64,000 nucleotides of DNA, from assembly GCA_036250225.1 (NCBI GenBank), contig JAPZLL010000005.1:1240001-1304000 (forward strand). The letters run 5' to 3'. The stretch comes from Cercophora sp. LCS_1. Lineage: Eukaryota; Ascomycota; Sordariomycetes; Sordariales; Lasiosphaeriaceae. The stretch's first letter is position 1; every line of letters starts with the position of its first letter. The position numbers were made by a program, and so were the translations under genes. Under the pieces are notes generated by a model that was not told the origin of the DNA, searched no databases, and saw only the letters and a list, made by a program, of their open reading frames with translations. Of the stretch, positions 58,450 through 64,000 are shown piece by piece.

Positions 58450-59642
58450 ATGGCATCCCCTTCCCCCAGGGACTCGGGCATCTTTGAGCCCCTCCTCCCG
58501 AGAACCTCACCCCCGGCTGCCCCCCACAGCCATACCACAGCCGCGAGCAGCAGCAGCAGTACCAGATCCTTCTTTACCGCATTCCGCACCATGTCTGTCG
58601 TCGGCCTCAAGAACCTCGTCTTCCGGTCTTCCTCCTCCTCCGATGACATCGACAGCCTCCCCCTGCCCATGAGTTACGACCGCCGCGCCAGCGACGGATC
58701 CGGCGCTACTTTTGTCGACGTCGAAGCGCAAGCCGTGTCCCAACTCAGCAAAGATGCCTCCCTCACATCTCCTCCCCAAACCTCCTCCTCCTCCTCCTTC
58801 TCCTCCTCCCACGACACCTTCAAAGGCTTCCAAGTGACAGCGCGCATCATATCGGACGCAACAATCGGGCTCTCAGACGGCCTCACGGTCCCCTTTGCCC
58901 TAACGGCCGGTCTCTCCGCCCTAGGCAACACCCGCGTCGTCATCTTTGGCGGTCTCGCCGAGCTGATTGCGGGCGCCATATCCATGGGGTTGGGCGGTTA
59001 CTTGGGCGCCAAATCCGAAATGTAAGAAGAAAAAAAAAAATCATCCAATTCCCCCGCCCGCATACCAAACCACTCTTGACCCTTGTCTCCATACTAAACA
59101 GGACAAACCACAGCGCATCCTACAACGAAACCCTCACCCGGACCACCCACCTCGCCTCGCACGACGCCGCGTCCACGCACGCAGCGATCCGCTCCGTCCT
59201 ATCCCCCTTTGACCTCCCGCCCTCCCTCCTTGACCCGGTAACCAGGCACCTCGCCACCTCGCCGCACCGCGTCGACTTCCTTATGCGCTTCCAGCATTGC
59301 GCCGAGGAGCCTGCGTCCTTGCGCGCCCTGACGTCCGCGCTGACAATCGCCCTGGCGTACTTTCTTGGCGGCCTCCTCCCCCTTGCCCCGTACTTTTTCG
59401 TCGACGGAAGCGGCGAGGAGAGTCTCTACCGGGCGCTGTACATCTCGATCGGGGTCATGGCCGTGGCTTTGCTTGCGTTTGGCTACGTCAAGACGGGTAT
59501 TGTCGTTGGCTGGCGAGGGAGTGACAACGTGCGAAAGGGGGTGTATGGGGGCGTGCAGATGGTCGTTGTGGGTGGAGCGGCGGCTGGGGCGGCGATGGGT
59601 CTGGTCAAGGCCTTTGATCGGATCAGTCATTCGTCGGGATGA
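58450..59642 (+). CDS. CCC1: CCC1/VIT1-family vacuolar iron/manganese transporter
   Basis: Moves Fe2+/Mn2+ from cytosol into the vacuole. Exons are 58450-59021 and 59102-59642 (370 aa); the 80-bp intron starts GTAAG, runs straight into a long A tract, and ends AAACAG, splitting the codon for Met in KSEMTNHS. The first ~120 residues are Ser/Pro-rich and cytosolic. The core begins with RIISDATIGLSDGLTVPFAL, where the Asp/Gly-rich helix end is the metal-entry signature. GGLAELIAGAISMGLGGYLGAKSE follows, with the metal-binding Glu. A charged cytosolic stretch (about 190-265, RFQHCAEEPASLRAL) comes next, and then three further membrane helices. Five membrane segments in all, as expected for VIT-type proteins. 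Metal preference cannot be read from sequence. Confidence 0.9.
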
Positions 59643-60495
59643 GAAGAGACGGAGAAAAAAAGGGCCCCCGGTGGCCTTGACTATGTTTTTTATGACAAGG
59701 GATGGATGGATGGCATGGCATGGCATGGCGTTTCGGCATCGGGATAAAAAAGGGTTCATGGAATTGTATGGGTAGAACATACTAGTATGTGGCACACAAG
59801 ACCACGGCGTTTAGGGACGGATTGGCGGCCATCGAAAATAGATCGTTGCCCGGCATGACTGACTATTGGGCGCACTAGTGACTTCAACAATGTCCCCAGG
59901 CTACTGAACAAGTGACTATGTGTATTTCAACATATATACCAAGGGTAGATCAATCCCAACTCCATCTATAAGTGACGTGAAGCGCTTGCCGAGCGGGCTG
60001 AACAGTCTATACATACAACAGTTGCCGCCCGGCGATGTAAACAAAGGTCCGCCCATACAATCTACCATATCATACCCAGTACCAAACCATTCAATCATGG
60101 ACAGTCATATCATGGGCCATCAATCATAAAGTGTCAAGGCCTGGGCCAAGCCTCGTCCCGCCGCGTTTTGCAACACCTGATCACGTCATCCAGTCACCCG
60201 GCGCCCAAAACTTTCACCCACACCCTGTACTACCGCCTAAGACAAGCACCAGATCGCGTGCTAACCACCCCTGTTCGCCTTACGTGCCCCAGGTTGAGCT
60301 TGCATCTCCGCGGACGTATTTCCCCTCAAATACGGCCCAGCTCGGGCCCACGCCCCGCCCTCTCTATGCCTAGGCGCGTTTCGTCCGCATGCTGCGTCCA
60401 GGTTGGCCTGAAGAGCCCAGCTCAGCGTACATCTCACCTTGAAGCCCCAAACCAACCAGAATGCTCACTTTTCGAGCCTCCAGCTTCCCGGACAC
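59643..60495. other. Convergent 3' region
   Basis: Between the CCC1-like gene (+) and the TamA-like gene (-). A short GGCAT pentanucleotide repeat lies at about 59709-59730. No gene supported. Confidence 0.6.
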
Positions 60496-62885
60496 TCAGT
60501 CTGCCAAACCCGCCATGCCGGCAGTTGCCGAAAAGTTCCCATACATGCCCTCATCACTACTCTCGCTCGTCGGGCTCCTAGGGCTTGCAACTCCGCTTGC
60601 GTCACCACTCAGCAAGCCGCTATAGCTCTCCATTCCGCTCATTCCGCTCATAGCGCTCATGCTCGGCACCGAGCTCATCCCGCCCGAGCCTCCCAGCGCA
60701 AATATGCTTTGCCGCCTTGCCGCGTCAATATCAACGGCACTTTCCGATCGACTGAGCAACGGCTTCTCAGGCAACTGCTTCAGCAAACCAGTCGTGATGT
60801 CCAGCATCCCCATCGCAAATTCTGTCAGCCCCTTAAGCTCGCCGGGCTTAGAGCTCACAGACAGCGTCCAGCGGTACTCGCCAAGTCTGCGTCGATACCA
60901 ATCTGCTTCCTCGCGACCGGGGGATGTCGCCCAAAGAAGGGAACCAAAGGTGCCGATGAGAGCAAAGTTGGTCTTGGAGGCAAAATACCAGAACGAGCGG
61001 AGATATGAGGGCGTCAGCCGGTTGACAAAGTCCATCGCCGAGATAAGACGAGCTTTGGCGGCGCTGCGGCAGATGTGCTGAATGTACGGGTCTACCGTGC
61101 CTGATCCGCCAGCAGCAGCCGCAGAGCTTGCAGAGTCGATGGACCGAATGATGCGCCTGTGGAGGGTGATTTCGGCCGCAAAGTAGGCCAAGTGAAGGTA
61201 GCCGATGCTCGAGAGGCGTGAAGGGGTTGTGCTGTTGGATTGGAAAGTGGAATCCATGCGTATGGCCGCCGGGAGCCCTGAGTGCCAGTCCTTCAGTTTG
61301 AGCTGGATAGGTTTGGCTAGGGAGAGTACCAGCTGTGTCCCCTGCGACCCTGCGTTTGCCACGGCCTGAGTCGCTTGGAGGGTGTAAAACGTTTCAAGGA
61401 TCTCAGCCAAGATTTGGGAGAGTTGGATCATCTGAACGAATAGCGTGCGCCCGCGCTCGATGTCTAACTTGTCTTCGGTCTCGCCCTCGTCCCATTCAAC
61501 ATCAGGAAAGTCGTTTGGTGTCAACGGCTGTACAGCCCAGTTGGAAGAGAATATGTGCGACGGCCGACCATGGACAAGAGCACCCCACTTATCCTGCATG
61601 TACAGTGCCCAGGCAAGCCGTTTTCTCAGTCCCCTCTCCCACGGTGGGATCTTCCAGTTTGTGCAGTCGAGGTGCAGGCCGAGCTCCTGTCCGATTGCAA
61701 CAAGCTGCGCAGTCGGGGCCCATTGGTCGCCCTCGGGCCGCTGCGAGAGAAGCAGCCCAGCCTGGACTGTGGACAGTTTGGGCCGGTACATGGCGTCGGC
61801 GAGTGTCGTTCGCACGTATCTCTCTAGCTCTCGGATGTTGGGGCGTGGAAGAGGTGCCAGTTCGTCGGAATGGTCCCACCAGTTGATAGCCAAGATGTAG
61901 ATGGCGGCAAGCAGGGGTGGCGAGAACTCGCGATACGACCGTTCGTACTTTTCATAGAAGACGGTCTTCTGGATGATGGGGAAGGCAGGGTGCACGATGC
62001 GGAAGAAGAGGTCTATCAGCTCACGGCCGTGGGGAGCAACGATGGCTTCAATGGCATCGCTGTCTTCCAGGACGTGCTCGTAGCCTGGGGTGTGAGAATC
62101 GGGGAGCATGAGAAATGTGTCATTGTCACTGACTCTTCGCAGGGTGCCGCGAGCAAGCAGACTCTCATCGTGTGGGTCGAAGGACGAGAGGTTGATCAGC
62201 GACGGTTCGAAGTCGGTTGTCGGGCCGATGTACTGGCTGTACCGATCCGACTGCAGGCCCAGAGTGCGCTTCAACATGGTAGGTCCACCAAAGTTGGCCA
62301 TATCTTCGATGAGTGAGCTGCTAGCGGCAGTGCTGGAAAGACTCGGTTGATGGTGCCGTCGCCTTCTGTTATCAGACCTCCCGGGCGAACTGCATGGGCC
62401 AATGACATGTCAGATAATGCTACTCAGATCGCAGATCCCCAACGCTGAACGCATGCATAACAGGTGACCTCGGCCCTGGTCACCAAGGAACAGCGGTAAA
62501 TTTTTGGGAAGGCTTGGCCGTCTCCAAGAGGGGTATAAGCCGTCACTCACCTTCTCTTGCTGTGGCGCTCTTCGGCGTCACCGTTCAGCTTACGCTTGCG
62601 CGGCTGCGGGCTTTCCAGCAGCGAACACTCCGTTCCGCTCACCTGGCAGCCGACACAACCTTCGTCCTCGTCGCTCATGACGCAATCCAGTCTTCGACGG
62701 AGACAGGCTGCGCATGGGGGCGCGGAGTGACCGTTTACGGAGTCAGAATCGGGTGAGTCGAAACCGTTGCGGAGACCGGGGTATGAGTCGAGATGGAAGC
62801 TGCCCTGACGGCTGGGAGGAAAACGGGGAGGTTTGGGCGCAATGGCTATGGGAGCCGTCCTGGGGACGGCGCTGGGAGTGGACAT
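60496..62885 (-). CDS. tamA: Zn2Cys6 transcription factor, TamA/DAL81-like
   Basis: Nitrogen-metabolism co-regulator related to Aspergillus TamA and yeast Dal81. Exons are 62885-62551 and 62365-60496 (734 aa); the 185-bp intron has GTGAGT and ATAACAG. The zinc cluster is complete: C58-x2-C61-x6-C68-x8-C77-x2-C80-x6-C87, with CAACLRRRLDC basic side. After KRRHHQPS comes the Dal81/TamA hallmark block YSQYIGPTTDFEPSLINLSSFD with RGTLRRVSDNDTFLMLPD. The fungal-specific transcription factor middle region follows (LIDLFFRIVHPAFPIIQKTVF, YMQDKWGALVHGRPS). The C-terminus is Ser/Gly/Met-rich. In the known proteins the zinc cluster is partly dispensable, yet here all six cysteines are kept. An additional upstream exon cannot be excluded. 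Confidence 0.85.
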
Positions 62886-63276
62886 GGTCTTGGTTATGGC
62901 CGGGAGCGCCCGCTGCCGTGGGATTTACCCTTGAAGCGTGGCGTTTCCGAGGAATGGCCGCAGGCACCTCGGGACGCACGATGGACCGGGCGTGATGGAG
63001 GAGGGTTACCAACTGCCGCGGAGTTGGATCCGGGGCTTGCCTGCGCGCGGAAACGCTGCTTTCTTGCAACCACGATAGCCCGACTGGTGTGTTTGGGATT
63101 CGCCAGCCCCACGATAGAGTGGGAGCCGTTATTCCTGAGTCGGCCGAACTGGCCAAACAGAGTAGGTCTTGATACTGGGAGACAAACAGGGTCCACGGAA
63201 TGCCTGTCCAACCAGCCTGCTCCCAGAGACAAACAGGCACGCGAGCGGGCTGCGGGCGTTGTGTTTCTGGGGAACC

Positions 63277-63600
63277 GATAAGGTGCTAGATCCCGAGATA
63301 AGGTTGTACGGGTCGCGGCGTGCGCGCGCAAGACTCCAGTCCAGTCCCAGACGTGTCAATAAGAGCGATGACGGTCTTATCAACGGCCCTCCCTCAGTTT
63401 CCTTGGCGTTCGACCGTCGGGTGCCGGCAAGCAGGGACGCGCGCAATGGGACCCCGTCTTCAGGCGGGCGTTTCGGTTCGGCGGGCTGAAGATAAAGAGC
63501 TGTAGTATGCAGGCTGTAGATGAGACGGGACCAGATGTTGTGTTCGGATTGGGGGATCTATGTGATGATCGAGCCCAGGATGAGATAAGAGAGGCTTATC
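63277..63600. promoter_or_regulatory. Cluster of five HGATAR sites
   Basis: GATAAG at 63277, 63297 and 63584, GATAAA at 63491, and GATAAG on the minus strand at 63595-63600. These match the AreA/Nit2-type HGATAR consensus and lie about 390-715 bases upstream of the TamA-like start codon. About one such site would be expected by chance in this length. Confidence 0.5.
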
Positions 63601-63718
63601 TGCGTCATTTGCAACGGCAAGGCGCGGGACTGGGTCGTTCAAGACAGAGACACCCGCATTCCTAAATCGAAACGGGCTATCAATCCGGTTGATACCTCGG
63701 TCGTCCCTTGGTGATGAA

Positions 63719-63756
63719 AGGAGGAGGAGGAGGAGGAGGAGGAGGAGGAAAAAGAA
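63719..63756. repeat. GGA trinucleotide repeat, polypurine tract
   Basis: About eleven GGA units bordered by AAA/AAG, a nearly 40-base uninterrupted purine run in the TamA-like upstream region. Confidence 0.9.
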
Positions 63757-64000
63757 GCCCAACCAAGAATGACGGACGGATGTAGCCGGTACTAAAAGCA
63801 CGCTGTGAGATGACATCCGACGTATTAAATTGGACAGACAAAGCAAACACCCAGTGGACGCGGTCAAGGAAGGCTGGCAAGTCGTGACTTGGATTCGCCG
63901 TTAGCTAGACTTAGAGAGATACGCTGACGCAGGGGATCTCGCCGGCAATTGCGCGCTGCGAATGGCTGGCCGCCTCTGTCCACCACTATCATGCCCAGAC

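Larger units (their letters stand above)
62886..64000. other. Upstream region of the TamA-like gene
   Basis: Promoter and leader of the minus-strand regulator, running to the window edge. It contains a GATA cluster (63277-63600) and a GGA repeat (63719-63756). Open frames here are short and unsupported. Confidence 0.55.

Noticed and set aside
1..64000. tRNA or rRNA genes, CRISPR, bacterial-style defence or biosynthetic gene cluster
   Set aside because: No tRNA T-loop plus cloverleaf, no regularly spaced repeats, and no polyketide, peptide or terpene synthase genes were seen; covariance-model searches could still find small RNAs.

Overview
The window is nuclear DNA of a filamentous ascomycete, most likely a Sordariomycete. 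Genes are GC-rich and interrupted by short introns of about 48-60 bp. These introns have GTAAGT/GTATGT-like donors, CTAAC/CTGAC branch sites and CAG/TAG acceptors. The gene set is a conserved fungal housekeeping set (Scp160, Ste20, Cdc15/Imp2-type F-BAR, seipin, NTF2, TVP18, AIM21, TRAPPC11, DNA2, BiP/Kar2, HBS1, CCT5, DBP9, CCC1-like transporter, TamA/DAL81-like regulator). Seventeen protein genes are well supported, a small 68-codon gene is probable, and one further open frame is doubtful. I rebuilt exon-intron structures by hand; every multi-exon model that lies wholly inside the window gives a total coding length divisible by three.

Layout, left to right. 1-3.2 kb: 3' truncated Scp160/vigilin KH-repeat gene (-). 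3.2-7.5 kb: long gap. 7.5-10.3 kb: Ste20-type PAK kinase (+). 11.2-12.1 kb: intronless DUF1445/D-glutamate-cyclase-like gene (-). 13.3-16.4 kb: F-BAR/SH3 cytokinesis protein (+). 17.4-18.8 kb: seipin (+). 19.9-21.8 kb: acidic DUF7918-like protein (+). 23.4-24.1 kb: NTF2 (+). 25.2-25.9 kb: TVP18 (+). 26-30.8 kb: a 4.9 kb gap that probably holds the leader of AIM21 (+, 30.9-33.5 kb). 34.1-38.0 kb: TRAPPC11 (-), head to head with DNA2 (+, 38.5-43.5 kb). 44.2-46.6 kb: BiP (-). 48.0-50.5 kb: HBS1 (-), head to head with CCT5 (+, 51.2-53.0 kb). 54.0-55.9 kb: DBP9 (+). 56.3-57.6 kb: one unknown protein and one very small protein (+). 58.4-59.6 kb: CCC1-like transporter (+). 60.5-62.9 kb: TamA-like Zn2Cys6 regulator (-), with a GATA-site cluster in its promoter.

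There is no operon, secondary-metabolite cluster, transposon, CRISPR array or rRNA in the window. Several genes share themes: polarity, actin and cytokinesis (Ste20, F-BAR protein, AIM21), ER/Golgi and lipid droplets (seipin, TVP18, TRAPPC11, BiP), and translation, RNA or protein quality control (Scp160, HBS1, DBP9, CCT5). This looks like ordinary gene-order background rather than a dedicated cluster.

The most interesting biology I can support is at HBS1. Its long N-terminal exon carries a Ski7-like PSPFA..LF motif. A strong, phase-compatible internal donor lies upstream of that motif, so splicing could make both a Ski7-like and a short Hbs1-like protein from one gene. A second theme is extreme miniaturisation of 5' exons: an ATG-only exon in seipin, 4 nt in NTF2, 10+18 nt in CCT5, 16 nt in TVP18 and 20 nt in BiP.
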